Of a stretch of 64,000 nucleotides of DNA, positions 21,880 to 32,274 are shown in pieces. The stretch covers positions 89,531,672 to 89,595,671 of the forward strand of contig OX375874.1 in the NCBI GenBank assembly GCA_947359465.1. Direction: 5' to 3'. The position numbers and the translations under genes are program-made. Position 1 is the first letter of the stretch, and every line of letters begins with the position of its first letter. The stretch comes from Metellina segmentata (taxonomy: Eukaryota > Arthropoda > Arachnida > Araneae > Tetragnathidae). The notes beneath the pieces were generated by a model, which did not search any database, had not been told where the DNA came from, and was given only the letters and a program-made list of their open reading frames with translations.

Positions 21880-22300
21880 AAAATGGCGATTTCTTTTATT
21901 TGTAAAAGGGGAGTGAGACTTGGAGGAAAATACGGAATAACCATCTCGACAAAGGGAATTGCATAATAATATTTTAATAAGGTATTTAATTTTGCCTTCT
22001 TTCTTTGTTAAAAACTTTAAAACGAGGTCTCTCAAACTCATAGCTCAATGGCAAGTTCTTCTTTCTTGTTTAGGACATCGGATTTTTTGCTGTCAAAAAG
22101 CATGATGTTATTCGTAAAAGAGGATTTAGAAAAGAGAAATAGTCAACCATTTTGGATAAACCATGATGGTAAAATATTATTTCAATAACGGTATTTAATT
22201 TTACCTTTTCTGTTAAGTACGTAGAACAAAGTTCCCCAAACTCAAAGTCCAATGGCAAGTTTTATTTTATAAGTTTAGAAGGGACATTGGATTTCGTGAG
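21880..22300. repeat. Tandem duplication, unit about 207 bp
   Basis: Two diverged copies: GTATTTAATTTTGCCTTCTT at about 21980 matches GTATTTAATTTTACCTTTTC at about 22187, with shared upstream TTTGTAAAAG-GGA and downstream TC-AAACTCA(T/A)AG-TC-AATGGCAAG and GACAT(C/T)GGATTT. No coding content. Confidence 0.7.
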
Positions 22301-22504
22301 TTCTCAAAGTCCGTTACGTCAACCACAGCTCAAATCGTCTCTCATAATCTGAATCAAAGCCCCACCATCTGTACTTCGTGACGTTCTTAGTACCAGGATT
22401 AATCCCCAATATTAAGTACCCCAATATTAAGTTGGATTAAAGGTCACTCCTAATGAAATCCAAATACACTACCCTACAATAATGGACCGGGCAGCAAGGT
22501 ATAA

Positions 22505-23015
22505 GGAAAATAATACATGCTTTAATAGGGGGAGGGTCCCACACGTGCTGCAGTTACACTAGCAACCCTTCTGGGCATACTTTCAGCAAGGTTTTGATAC
22601 ACAGTTATGGGTATTTTTGTCCATTCCTGCTACAAGAATGTCTCCAGCTCAACTGTAGATTTCGGACGTGGTTTCCTGGTCCGTAAGCGTCGATCAAACT
22701 CGTTCCACAAATGTTCTATGTGGTTTAGATCGGGACTATGAGCAGACCAGGGAAGACGTTTTACATCTATTTCTTAATACCACTGCTTGACAGAGGCTGC
22801 AACATGACACGTAGCGTTGTCGTCTTGGAAGTAACATTCATCCATTTCATAAAATTGCCAGATTGTAGGAAGAACCGGATTGGCCAAAATATTCGTGTAG
22901 GCGTCGGCGTTCAATTGACCAGAAACAACATGCAAAGGTTCTAGACCATACCACGAAAAACACCCCCAAGCAAGTAGTAGGATTTTATGCAAATCCGCTG
23001 GCGTCCGGTCCATTA
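22505..23015 (-). pseudogene. 5'-truncated Tc1-like transposase
   Basis: The minus-strand frame has [15 protein letters not shown], then [20 protein letters not shown], then the second catalytic Asp in [11 protein letters not shown]. After one stop come WSAHSPDLNHIEHLWNEFDRR with the catalytic Glu, then PRRVASV near the C-terminus. Counting from the Asp before NATCH to the Glu of IEHLW gives 34 intervening codons, the DD34E spacing of Tc1. The N-terminal DNA-binding half and first Asp are absent. The minus-strand frame enters from unrelated DNA at about 23015. Confidence 0.85.
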
Positions 23016-23099
23016 TTGTACGCTTAAATTTCACTAGCATATGATTTTTTTCTGATTTGAACGCAAAGAACAGAAACACTTTAACTGAAATTTTAAGTT

Positions 23100-23133
23100 G
23101 AATTTTCACCGCACTGGAGCAACACAACGGGCA
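23100..23133 (-). mobile_element. 34-bp SINE tail scrap
   Basis: TTCACCGCACTGGAGCAACA then CAACGGGC is the reverse complement of the SINE tail (GCCCGTTGTGTTGCTCTAGT and flank). It lies about 85 bp beyond the Tc1 remnant. Very short but specific. Confidence 0.6.
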
Positions 23134-23499
23134 AAAATTTTACTTACGTTTGTTTTTATAACTGTAACCACTTAACCGCATCTATAATTTCTGTAATTCA
23201 ACTTTTAATGATCCTTTTATGGCAGACCTTATTTAATTTAAATGTACCTATAGTTAAATCAACACACTGCGCAAGATTAAAGAGCGAGCTAAAAACATAA
23301 AAAAAAAGCTGCGGTGCTTTCTTTCAAACGTTTATTCCCTTGGCAAAGGGAATAAACGTGCTCGTTTGTTTTATGTGAAATGCTAACATGCGTGTTATGT
23401 CGCGTGTGCATATGACGCGGAAAATTGTGTTTTCGAGTAAACGGGTGATTCTATTTTTCTCATTTGTATGAAATCTCTTGGGTCAAAAAATAACCTTCT

Positions 23500-23575
23500 A
23501 AGTGTTTCGATGAGATATCTCGTCCATTAACTGTGGTAAGTTTTGTTAATGACGAGATACCTTGTCAAGATGAAA
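23500..23575. repeat. Foldback repeat family R3w, copy A
   Basis: GATATCTCGTCCATTAAC (about 23514-23531) is the near-exact reverse complement of GTTAATGACGAGATACC (about 23546-23562), giving an 18-bp stem with a short loop. GATGAGATATCTCGTC is itself nearly palindromic. Related copies lie at 50650-50790 and 63418-63535. R3w is a local label. Confidence 0.65.
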
Positions 23576-23983
23576 CTACCATGTTACTACAAGAAGTAAA
23601 GATAAATTATCACTTGGCCAGAACTGGTGAGAATTTTGAAAAGGTTTTCTAAACTAGAGTCTGGTCAATTCAAGTTTTCGACTTCAAGATAATCCATCAA
23701 AAGGGTTAAATGATCTTATGGTGTAAAATGATTTTCGAAATTACATTCAAATTTTGTCTCAAGCGAGGTTGTGTGTATCATAAAAATTTATTATTGAGAG
23801 AACGTTATTCCAACGAATGGAACATGTAATTTCCTCTTATTTAGAGTGTAGTTTCATAAGTATGTTCTATTTTTTCTTTAAAGTAAGACTTTCCACTCGT
23901 ATTGCAAATCTACAAAATTAGAAAAAATACATCCCTTAAGATTGAATTCATAGAAATTTAAAATAAATTTTTAACTACTTATA

Positions 23984-25179
23984 CACAGAAGAGGAAAAAC
24001 ATTATGACCACCTACTCAATAACGCATTGTGCCTACTTTGGCCTGCAAAACAGCTGCAACTCGCCTGGGCATAGATGACACAAGTTCTTGGTACATGACT
24101 GGAGACAGGTTGTACCAAATGTCTAAGCAGCGGTCACGCAAAGTCGAGATATTCGGACATGGTGGTGTTTGAGCTCTGAGCTGCAGCTACATGACACCCC
24201 AAATGTGCTCTATCCGGCGAGTTACTTGTCCAGGACATTGTGGAATTCACCAGTATGCTCCTAGATCCACTCCAACACAATCCGAGCTTTGTGACATGGG
24301 GCGTTGTCCTGCTAGAAGATTCCATTTCTAGTTGGGAAGACAAACGCCATGTAAGGGTGCAACTGATTCGCAATGATGTTCAGTTAGTTCGCACCGTTCA
24401 TGGTCTGTTCTACAACTACGGGTCCCAGAGTCGCCCATGAGAAAGTCCCCCAAAGCAAAATACCACCACCACCAGCCTGTGCATGACCTGCTGTACAAGA
24501 GGGGAGCAACTGTACGTCTAGAAGACGGCGTACCCTGACACGACCAACGAAGTGATGAATGAGAAATCGGGATTCATCCGACCAGGCAACTCTTCCACTC
24601 ATCCATGGTCCAGTCTCGATGTTCGACCACTATAGGCGTAGTTGACGATGACGCTTGGTCAACAGAGTCACACGAGTGGGACGTCCTCTGCACAGTCCCA
24701 TATCCAACAGTGTCCGCTGATCTGTGTGTTCCGAAACACTTACGCTTGGATCTGCATTGTATTGGGCTGTCAGCTGAGTCACTGTCTCGCGTCTATTTTG
24801 CTTTACCAAGCGGAATAGTCTCCGACGTCATATTTCTTTAATGACAAGTGGACGACCAACACCTTGGCGTCTACTGCTGGTGTCACCGTCATTTATCCAC
24901 TTTGCATGAATACTAGCAACGACAGATCGTGAACAACCTACCAGTCGGGCAGTTTCGGTGATACTTGTTCCGAGTCCGGGCCATTACAATCTGCCCTCTA
25001 TCAAATTCGCTTAGATCAGCAGCCTTTCCCATAACTCGCAAAAGTAAGTGCAAGAATGATTACTTACCTTCTCCAGCAGTAGTTAAATACCATTCTCACT
25101 TAATCACGTACCCTCCACGTCATCCAGACGAGTTCATTGAAAAATGTGTGGATGGTCATAATGTTTTGGTTTGTCAGTG
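23984..25179 (-). mobile_element. Full-length Tc1-like element, 1196 bp, inactive
   Basis: The element is flanked by TA (23982-23983 and 25180-25181). The left end CACAGAAGAG then GAAAAACATTATGACCACC mirrors the right end, read in reverse as CACTGACAAACCAAAACATT then ATGACCATCC, giving inverted repeats of about 32 bp. Length and TA target site fit Tc1-like transposons. The single encoded gene is broken (next entry). Confidence 0.9.
24016..25032 (-). pseudogene. Degenerate Tc1-like transposase
   Basis: Starts at ATG 25032 with MGKAADLSEFDRGQIVMAR, the usual N-terminus before the helix-turn-helix. A one-base deletion then shifts the frame. Downstream pieces show AKWINDGDTSSRRQGVGRP (linker/GRPR-like), VAWSDESRF with the first Asp, ILLWGTFSWATLGPVVV, QDNAPCHKA-like with the second Asp, and RRIEHIWGVM with the Glu. 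It ends in PRRVAAVLQAKVGTMRY before a stop at 24016-24018. All three acidic residues are present in the DNA, but multiple frameshifts and stops separate them. Confidence 0.85.
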
Positions 25180-25495
25180 TATTTCTATATTAAGAACTAT
25201 ATCACAAAAAAAAATAGTGTACATTTTATAAAATAATTTATATTTTTTACTATATGTTGAGATCAAACGAAGCTATTATAACCTTACAAGCTCAAGAAAA
25301 AGATCGTCAACGTTTACAATGATAGAATGGTACCTTATGAAACTGGAATGGATTTTTATCTCAGTACCTCAAGTAAGCCTGTCAGAAAAACTCCTTAAGA
25401 GGTATATATTTCGCCTCATTCCAAGTTTTACGACGATTGTCTGTTGTTTCGTACGAAGAAGGTTTTGATCCTTATTCAAAGCAACGGAAGTCTAA

Positions 25496-25741
25496 AGGCT
25501 GCTACACACTAGGCCAGTAATTTAGTTGAGTAGAGAATAATTCCCTCTATATACTCTATTTCATATAATCTTTTTCATTGCGTTGCAGCTTCGCTCTCTT
25601 TTCATCATCTTTAGAAGTCGACACTTGAACACCAACGAAACCGTGTGTGAACAACCATCCCCACTTGACGTTTTCTCTTTTAGTAGAGCTACTAAATCAC
25701 TCGTTACTCGACTAAATTGCTGGCCTAGTGTGCAGCAGCCT
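25496..25741. mobile_element. PIF/Harbinger-like MITE, 246 bp
   Basis: Perfect TAA target duplication (25493-25495 and 25742-25744). Inverted ends are AGGCTGCTACACACTAGGCC on the left and, reversed, AGGCTGCTGCACACTAGGCC on the right. Pairing extends over about 37 bp with three mismatches, all transitions. There is no coding capacity; it would depend on a Harbinger transposase elsewhere. Confidence 0.9.
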
Positions 25742-25865
25742 TAAGGACACAGTTCATGTACTTCATATGAAACCATACCTCGATCCAGACTTACAAGACT
25801 CAATCCTTACTATCACGATCCAGACTTAATGACTTTTGAGAACAGCCAAAATAGTACTTTAAGTG

Positions 25866-25988
25866 AGGTTCTTTGTGTTTAAAGGACTACATATACTGCC
25901 CTTTGTGATTAAAGGACTACCCATACTGTCCTTTGTGATTAAAGGACTACACATATTGTCATTTGTGATTAAAGGACTATGTATACTG
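25866..25988. repeat. 30-bp minisatellite, 4 copies
   Basis: Units contain CTTTGTG(A/T)TTAAAGGACTA followed by (C/T)(A/C)(C/T)ATACTG. Because 30 is a multiple of three, the minus strand reads as a short PLITK repeat; this is not a gene call. Confidence 0.85.
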
Positions 25989-26284
25989 CAACGTTGATTC
26001 TTGTAAGAACTCAAGATGTATTTTAAGTTACTATAACATAGCGCGACACTGTCTTTATAAAAAGACGTTGAACTGTGCATTATGATAGTGAAAGGAGAAA
26101 GAGTTCCAGATCCAAAATTGCCATTGAACTTTGATGGCAGACAATATTATTTTGTAAATAATATTTTCTTTTTAAATTTGAAACTTTTTTGTATTTTTGG
26201 TAATGCTATTCTTAAAGCTTCTTTCAAACAATCCGAAGACATCAAACGATATTTATTATTTTGTATAACGCTGATCATTATTTA

Positions 26285-26938
26285 CTAGGGGCCCTGCCCC
26301 CTGCTCGCTAACGCTCGCCAACCCCCAGAGGATTGCTTCGCAATCCTCATTGGTTCGCTGCGCGAGCCTATACTCGCTTCGCTCGCCTCAATGAAGATAT
26401 GTGTCCTAGCAGAAGGGATTGTTTACAAAATATGTTACCAAAAAAATGTTTTTCAAAACTAAATTTGCTGTATTACAGAAAAAAATATATACAATATCTC
26501 TAAAATCAGAATTCAAATGAAAACTTTGTGCAAATTTTGACTCGAAATGTGAGCGTTGCTTTGGAAATTGAATACCTAGCATGTTGTTTGTGTGTACATT
26601 TTCCCAGCACTCAAACTACCCACACTTTTTGATTGAGTTTGTTGCCGAAAGTTGTAGTGCAAGCGTCTTGTTGAACTATAATTGTTGGCCCTGAAAAGGA
26701 CCGTTTTTTAAATGGCCCTGAAAAGATCCTCCGCTTTCTTTGATTTCTATTATAAACTAACTGCAACAGCTCATTAAAATTTCCTTTTTTTTTTCAATAA
26801 AATTTCACATCCGATAACTCTATAAATTCAATCGATGCGCGAGACTTCGCGATAAACAAACAATCGTACAGTGTTGCCAAAACGCGATTACAAATAACGT
26901 CTTTTTTGCGTGCCGCGTAAGAGAATTATATATATAGA
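26285..26938 (-). mobile_element. Non-autonomous Helitron, 654 bp
   Basis: On the minus strand it starts TCTATATATATAATTCTCTT and ends with a GC-rich hairpin followed by CTAG, inserted between A (26284) and T (26939) without target duplication, as Helitrons do. The 3' region is full of short palindromes (GAGGATTGCTTCGCAATCCT; GGTTCGCTGCGCGAGCC). A second copy at 34165-34788 has the same ends and about 85 percent identity by eye. There is no Rep/helicase frame, so it depends on one elsewhere. Confidence 0.85.
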
Positions 26939-27037
26939 TTTTATCATTCTACTCTTCTGTTATGATTTGCTGTGTTTTATTATTTTCTAAAAATAAACCT
27001 TCTATATTCAATGTTACGAATTTTCAGTTATTTCTAA

Positions 27038-27563
27038 AGGCGCGTTCTCACGAGTCAAGTTTTATTGACCGATTATAGTTGATCAACAAAAGTTGAATGA
27101 AAATTATAGTGAGAACCTTTGTTTCAATAGAATTGATCAACTTTTTAGTGGATCAAGGAAGGTTAGACCCATTCAAACTTTATCGTTCAAGTGATGAGTC
27201 ATACGCCATCTGCTTTCGAGTTATTTCCACGCAAACGATCTGACGTGGTTTATTTTATTCGAAAAACAAAACAAAAGTGATTTTTTTATTCTCTAGGCCA
27301 AGTCTGTATCTTCGCGATCGTTAGAGATGGAGTAAAAATTTGAACGGATTTGATATCTGCGGAAAATTTTACACCACTTCGATACCTTATATATGATTTT
27401 CTATAATTAAATAATTTTTCAAGTGCAACTTTTATATTTTCGCTTATTAAATTGTTGATCAGCTTCTATTGAAATGTGTGAACAAAAACTGATTCAAGTC
27501 GTATCCAACTTTTATCGATCACCTATAATCGGTCAATTAAACTTGATTTGTGAGAACGCGCAA
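27038..27563. mobile_element. PIF/Harbinger-like MITE, 526 bp
   Basis: Left end AGGCGCGTTCTCACGAGTCA then AGTTTTATTGACCGATTATA pairs with the right end, reversed GCGCGTTCTCACAAATCAAG then TTTAATTGACCGATTATAGG. TIRs run at least 55 bp. TAA precedes the left end (27035-27037); the right copy is eroded, but the related fragment at 21344 is followed by intact TAA. The interior contains ATCTGCGGAAAATTTTACAC and CAACTTTTATATTTTCGC, which also build the tandem array at 32275-32755. Confidence 0.85.
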
Positions 27564-27566
27564 AAA

Positions 27567-28392
27567 CCCTTAACTGCTGTGTAACAAACCCTCTCGTAAC
27601 TAGTGGGGAGGGGTCTCTCAGACCTCGCTCACTAAAGTCCGTATAAAGCTGATTAATATATTATATTAATAAAATATTCTTTAGATAATTGTTATTTATA
27701 CATTTTAAAATTATATAATTCAATTCTTAGCATGAAATATACTTTATATATTACTATATAAGTTAAGTAGATTCCAAGTCTCTTCAGGCTTAGCTTTCGG
27801 ACATAATTTTGCAGGACGTTTCAACCTTGGAACTGTAAAACCATGTTGTGTTTTGTTCTAACGGCACGATTAGGTCCCCCCCCCACCATTTGAAGTTCTT
27901 TTTTCCGTAGGAATATTCTTCTTGTGAAGACGCACTAGAAATGTCTTCATCTTCATCTGCATAAATTTCCGAATTCGTTTTGTGATCGCTTTCAATAATA
28001 TTATCCGAAATTTCACTGTCCCAGTACTCTATTTCCGACTAATTATCAAAAATATCCTGAATTTCTATTTGTGTAAGATACACAGGTCGTTTCTTAGTTA
28101 AGTTTTTGGCCATTTTAGGCTCTCTGCCGAAATACCCTATTAAAACAGACGATTTTATTCAACAAGAACGGTAAAGCAAATGCCGTGAAGGGGTCTAAGA
28201 GACCAACCGGGAAATGTAAATAGTTTGAAATACGAAATACTTGGGGCAGCCAAACCAGTCTTGGAATGTGGCTTCTGTTGGACGTTGTAGGGAGGTACTG
28301 AATAGGACATGGACCAATATTCACTTTAAGGGGTGGAAACGACCTGTCAAAAATGACTCGGGGTCTGTGAGACCCATGACAGCAGTTAAAGG
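27567..28392 (-). mobile_element. Deleted piggyBac-like element, 826 bp
   Basis: Ends are CCCTTAACTGCTGTG (left) and CCTTTAACTGCTGTC (right, reversed), the CCCTTTAACTGC-type end of piggyBac elements. Subterminal palindromes of GGGGTCT-AGACC type occur at about 27611, 28191 and 28361. The right flank TTTA and left flank AAAA would be eroded TTAA sites. Inside is only the N-terminal part of a transposase (next entry); the catalytic DDD core is deleted. The left end abuts the end of the Harbinger-like MITE. Confidence 0.75.
27770..28113 (-). pseudogene. N-terminal piggyBac-type transposase fragment
   Basis: From ATG 28113 the frame reads MAKNLTKKRPVYLTQIEIQD, a stop, then an acidic stretch (SEIEYWDSEISDN, later YADEDEDISSASSQEEYSYG), typical of the low-complexity acidic N-terminus of piggyBac transposases. 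A C-tract at about 27871-27881 shifts the frame, after which LIVPLEQNTTWF and KIMSESKPEET-like strings follow. The DDE_Tnp_1_7 core and C-terminal zinc-binding region are missing. Confidence 0.65.
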
Positions 28393-28639
28393 TTTAGCGA
28401 CACTATATAACTCTAGATTTTTTGATGGATCCAAATCATAAAAATTATTTGTGCGAGGATGGCCAAGAGGTCATTCCTCTTGAAGTTGGCTTCCCGATAT
28501 CGACCTGTTTAACTCATTCAATTAACACAAAACCTACACTATACCCTCCCTACTACACAAAAAAATGGCAACACAAATGCCAATTGCCAAATATAATTGC
28601 ACAAAAGAAAAAGAAATACCATCCCTCCCCGAAAGCACA

Positions 28640-29050
28640 GCCGTCTGCGGCATTCTCACAAATTCACGGTATACATCTCAAAGTCTGTCCGATAGATTTT
28701 CGGGCCAAAACGATTAATCGCCGATCGTTACTTAACTTCCGTCGATGGAGGTCGATCTCGGGCTTTTATCGCTGCAATAAAATTCCTTCGCTCCTCGCTC
28801 TTTAAACCCTTCTCATTGCGCGGATAAAAACTTAACGCCCGGCCACTTTATTGCCCGGAGAAAATGCCCCTGGATATTAAAGCATGAGTTTTGTCCCTCT
28901 CCTCTCATAAATACAGTCGAGGGGTGTTTCCCCTTTTTTAACTGCCGCCTTCACGAGAAGCGGTTTTTATGGAATAAAAATGAGCGGCCGGGAAGATGCA
29001 GTGGTGGAGATTAAAGGGCAATAAGGAGCGATTCCGGGCTGCACTATTTG
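28640..29050. other. GC-richer non-repetitive island
   Basis: Composition rises well above the surroundings. It contains CGATTAATCGCCGATCG, GCGCGGATAAAAACTTAACG and GAGCGGCCGGGAAGATGCAG. No TE ends and no frame with a domain (a 90-codon minus-strand frame at 28938-29210 is featureless). Candidate regulatory or conserved non-coding DNA only. Confidence 0.3.
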
Positions 29051-29180
29051 TAGCTTTTGGGTGTGTTTGATGTTTATATAAATTGTTATTACTTTTGGAG
29101 TGCTGTGTTTTGGGATCTTGGAGTGATATTTTTCTTACTTGCCCAACTCGATTGCTATATTTATATCGATTATTATCTAC

Positions 29181-29473
29181 GTGCTCAGATGGCCAAATGT
29201 TATATGTCACTTTTTTTAATTTTTCGTGACAGCAATTTTAAGATTCAAGATTCTACATGTGGTTCTGCGATTTTAGATTTATTATAATTTTCCCACCTTT
29301 GTTTTCTCATAAAGTGAAAGAAAAAGACTTGCGACATTTTGCCACCTTCTAAACATTAACAAAAAATACTCCAGGATGGGACTTGGTGACATTACATTTT
29401 GCCACCTTCTAAACATTAACAAAAAAGACTCCAGGATGGGACTTAGTGACATTACATTTTGCCATCTGAGCAC
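29181..29473. mobile_element. Small TIR element enclosing a 60-bp tandem repeat
   Basis: GTGCTCAGATGGCCAAATGT (29181-29200) is the reverse complement, with one mismatch, of ACATTTTGCCATCTGAGCAC (29454-29473), and pairing continues into ATGTCACT. The right arm ends two 60-bp units (about 29335-29394 and 29395-29454) of CATTTTGCCACCTTCTAAAC then ATTAACAAAAAA(G/T)ACTCCAGG. The repeat unit embeds the TIR core, so the tandem array grew from the element end. No clear target duplication; the class is undetermined. Confidence 0.7.
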
Positions 29474-30149
29474 AGATCTATCGCAGCAAAGATACGAGTA
29501 AAGATGGGAGTTTTTGATTGAATGGAAAACTGGGCTCGTGGCTTTTGTGTGTATTGTTTGATAAGAGCAGCGTCATGATAACAAATTCTTTAGATCATAT
29601 TAGTGTTAAACAAATGACCACGAAGACAGATCACAATTTGAATTAACCCTGTGAAAAGTCCACACACCATATACATTCGACAATCAACCTGCTGTATTCT
29701 TTGCATGAATTCTAAAGCCTTTTGAGGTTCTTGTCCGATCGAATGTCTCCTAGGATTATTTCAACCTATACCAATAGGGGAATTTAGTCGCTATGGGATG
29801 TAAAAACAATACGCACAACTCGACAATCTCGTACCCCTTAAAGGGTTCAAATATCTATGTATTCATTGCAAATCTGGGCATGGTACATGCTGGATTATGT
29901 GAACAAACTTTCAGTTGACTTAGCGTTGATTATATAAGAAGAGTCGTTTTAAGAGTGTTTCACATTTACTCTCTGGAATGTGATGTAGGTGTTGTGCTAA
30001 CATTGGAAGGGTTCATGGCTGTTCAAATAGACGGGTACTTACTAGAATGATCGGGTTGTTAATCAGGCGTTACGTTTAAGCTTTAAGGCGTAACCTTAGG
30101 CGAACTCCTGTCGTAATTGAAATTATGTCGATCCTCATCGAAAATTTTT
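29474..30149. other. Unique DNA, no gene seen
   Basis: No feature recognised. Confidence 0.4.
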
Positions 30150-30325
30150 TCAGATCAGCTCCTGCCATGTGGATTTCATAACTCAACATTTCTGCTTTGC
30201 ATCACACAATTTTTTTCCTTTTCTCATTTGGTCGTCTTTTACGTTATGGGAAATTTTGTTTACCCGTAAACCCTTCGTAGTGTCGGTATCCCATGACGGA
30301 GTTAAGTTAAGTAAGTAAATCTCCT
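30150..30325 (+). repeat. Dispersed repeat family R2w, copy 2
   Basis: Same orientation as 14385-14545, with the longer tail ATCCCATGACGGAGTTAAGT then TAAGTAAGTAA. The tail of four-base repeats suggests a retroposed 3' end. Confidence 0.7.
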
Positions 30326-30344
30326 CTATCTCCTAAATACATAG

Positions 30345-30732
30345 GTAGTAAAACTAGCTTCCTCGAAACCACCAGAAGGTGTGTCAGTGATAACTCTCTC
30401 GCAATCACCTGTAAGCGTAAGTGACAACTCTATCACCCCCAACACCAGTAGGCGTCAGTTATAACTGGCTCTACCCAAACCACAACTAGGTATCAGTGAT
30501 ATCTTTTTTATCCCTACCACCAGTAGGCGTCAATGATAACTCTCTCCCCTCACCCACCCAATAGATATCAGTGATAATTATCTCACCCAACCCCCACTAG
30601 GTATCAGTAGTAACTCTCTTACCCCAACCACCAGTAGGCGTCGGTGATGACTCTCTCACATTAACCACGAGTAGGTGTCAGTAATAACTCTATCACCTCA
30701 ACCACCATACTGTGTCAGTGATAACTCTCATC
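30345..30732. repeat. Degenerate minisatellite, unit about 41 bp, about 9 copies
   Basis: Units follow the pattern CACCAGTAGGCGTCAGTGAT then AACTCTCTCACCCCAAC with many substitutions and small indels. It starts directly after the R2w repeat. Confidence 0.85.
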
Positions 30733-32274
30733 CTAAGGCAAGATAAATTCATATTTTTCGTTTTAGAGCTTCTTCCCCGAGTCAAAACCCAGCATAATTT
30801 TTGACTGCTTGACCAATGCCAACGAGTTCACTCAGAACTCAGTAAATCAGTTTCATTGACTCTTCCCATACTATAGTACAACGTTATTGCAATAGTCTAA
30901 TGGTAAGGTTTTAGAAATGAATAATAAACATGTTTTGAAGTTTCATTATGATCATAAACGATAAACAAAATTGGTAGTGTGAAATGAAATGTATAGTGAA
31001 CTATCTCTGAAATCTTTTTCTGGAAGTTAAAACATGTTTATTTTCGTTGGTGTCTTTATTAACTTCATTTCTTTATACGCAATGCAGCATTCAACAATGT
31101 GTATAAGGTGTTTAATTTGTGTAGTGACAATTTAGCCCTTAACAAGATAGATTTTTGCATAAAATCATCACCCACCATCAAACAAACATCATAAACAAAA
31201 TGTTCCAAAACTTTTCATGGAAACTTTGAGGTGAGGCAAGAACATTAAAATTAGCGGTAATCACATGGGATGCATGCCCAGCAGCACTATCTGAATTTGT
31301 TTGAGGGCGTTGTTCTGTAGTGTGATACTTGACCAGTTTGAGCCGTCTTCATTTTAGGCGTTGACTTCTTCTGGGTAAATTGTATCATTTCACGAATGTT
31401 GAGATGGTTGACACACATGATGGGCCATGCATTCGAAATGGTCCAGTCTTTTTGAAATTGTATCGTGAATGGCATTGCAATTTATGTCCCAAATCACCAA
31501 ACGTTTGCATTTTTTACCCGACTTGTGAAACCGAAGCATTCCACGGAAAATGGTTCACGCTACTGTCAAACTGTAAAAATTATGACAAGTAAAGTGTTTT
31601 TCACTCGTTGTCTTGAATTTTAGCAAAGCATTTTTGTTAGATTTATTTTATATTATTTTTACAGCATATTTATTGACATTTGTAATCATTCAGTTATATA
31701 CAAACGGACAGAGTTCAGATGTTGTCAAGAAAGGATGAATCATGCCAAAAACACATTTCACTAAAAATACTACCTTTTTTGCGCTTGTGTCGTTGTTCTT
31801 CCGGAATGGCAATATGATCAAGTTTCCATGCGAATCAGATTTAAAAAGTTCTTAGGGGTAAAATATTTATCTATTACTTTATACGATGTGAATTGATACT
31901 GTTAATTTCAGCTCTATAGTACTTTTTACTTACGACAGATTACAATGCAGGCTGGTTGGATATTGAGCAATAAAAACCAAGTATTATTATTATTTTTTTT
32001 TTGATATTACGAGATTCATCTCATTAGTACAAGAGTATTTATATTCCTCCACTTAAATAAAGTTAAAATAAAATATTTTGAGTTTAAAACCAAAGTTACA
32101 CTCTATAGTATAAGAGACTAGAAGGACAGCACGGAGTTGCAAAAGACAAATCTCTTCGTGTCCGTACTGATACCGAAAACACTAAAAAGAAACAAAGAAT
32201 AATTTTAAGAATAAGTCCATACCTCCACCCGTCATAACACGGACATATCTCAAAGTTGTATAAATTTCAGACTA
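30733..32274. other. AT-rich unique DNA, no gene seen
   Basis: Frames of 62-70 codons overlap on both strands at 31287-31592 without motifs. A T-rich low-complexity run lies near 31985-32000. Confidence 0.4.
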
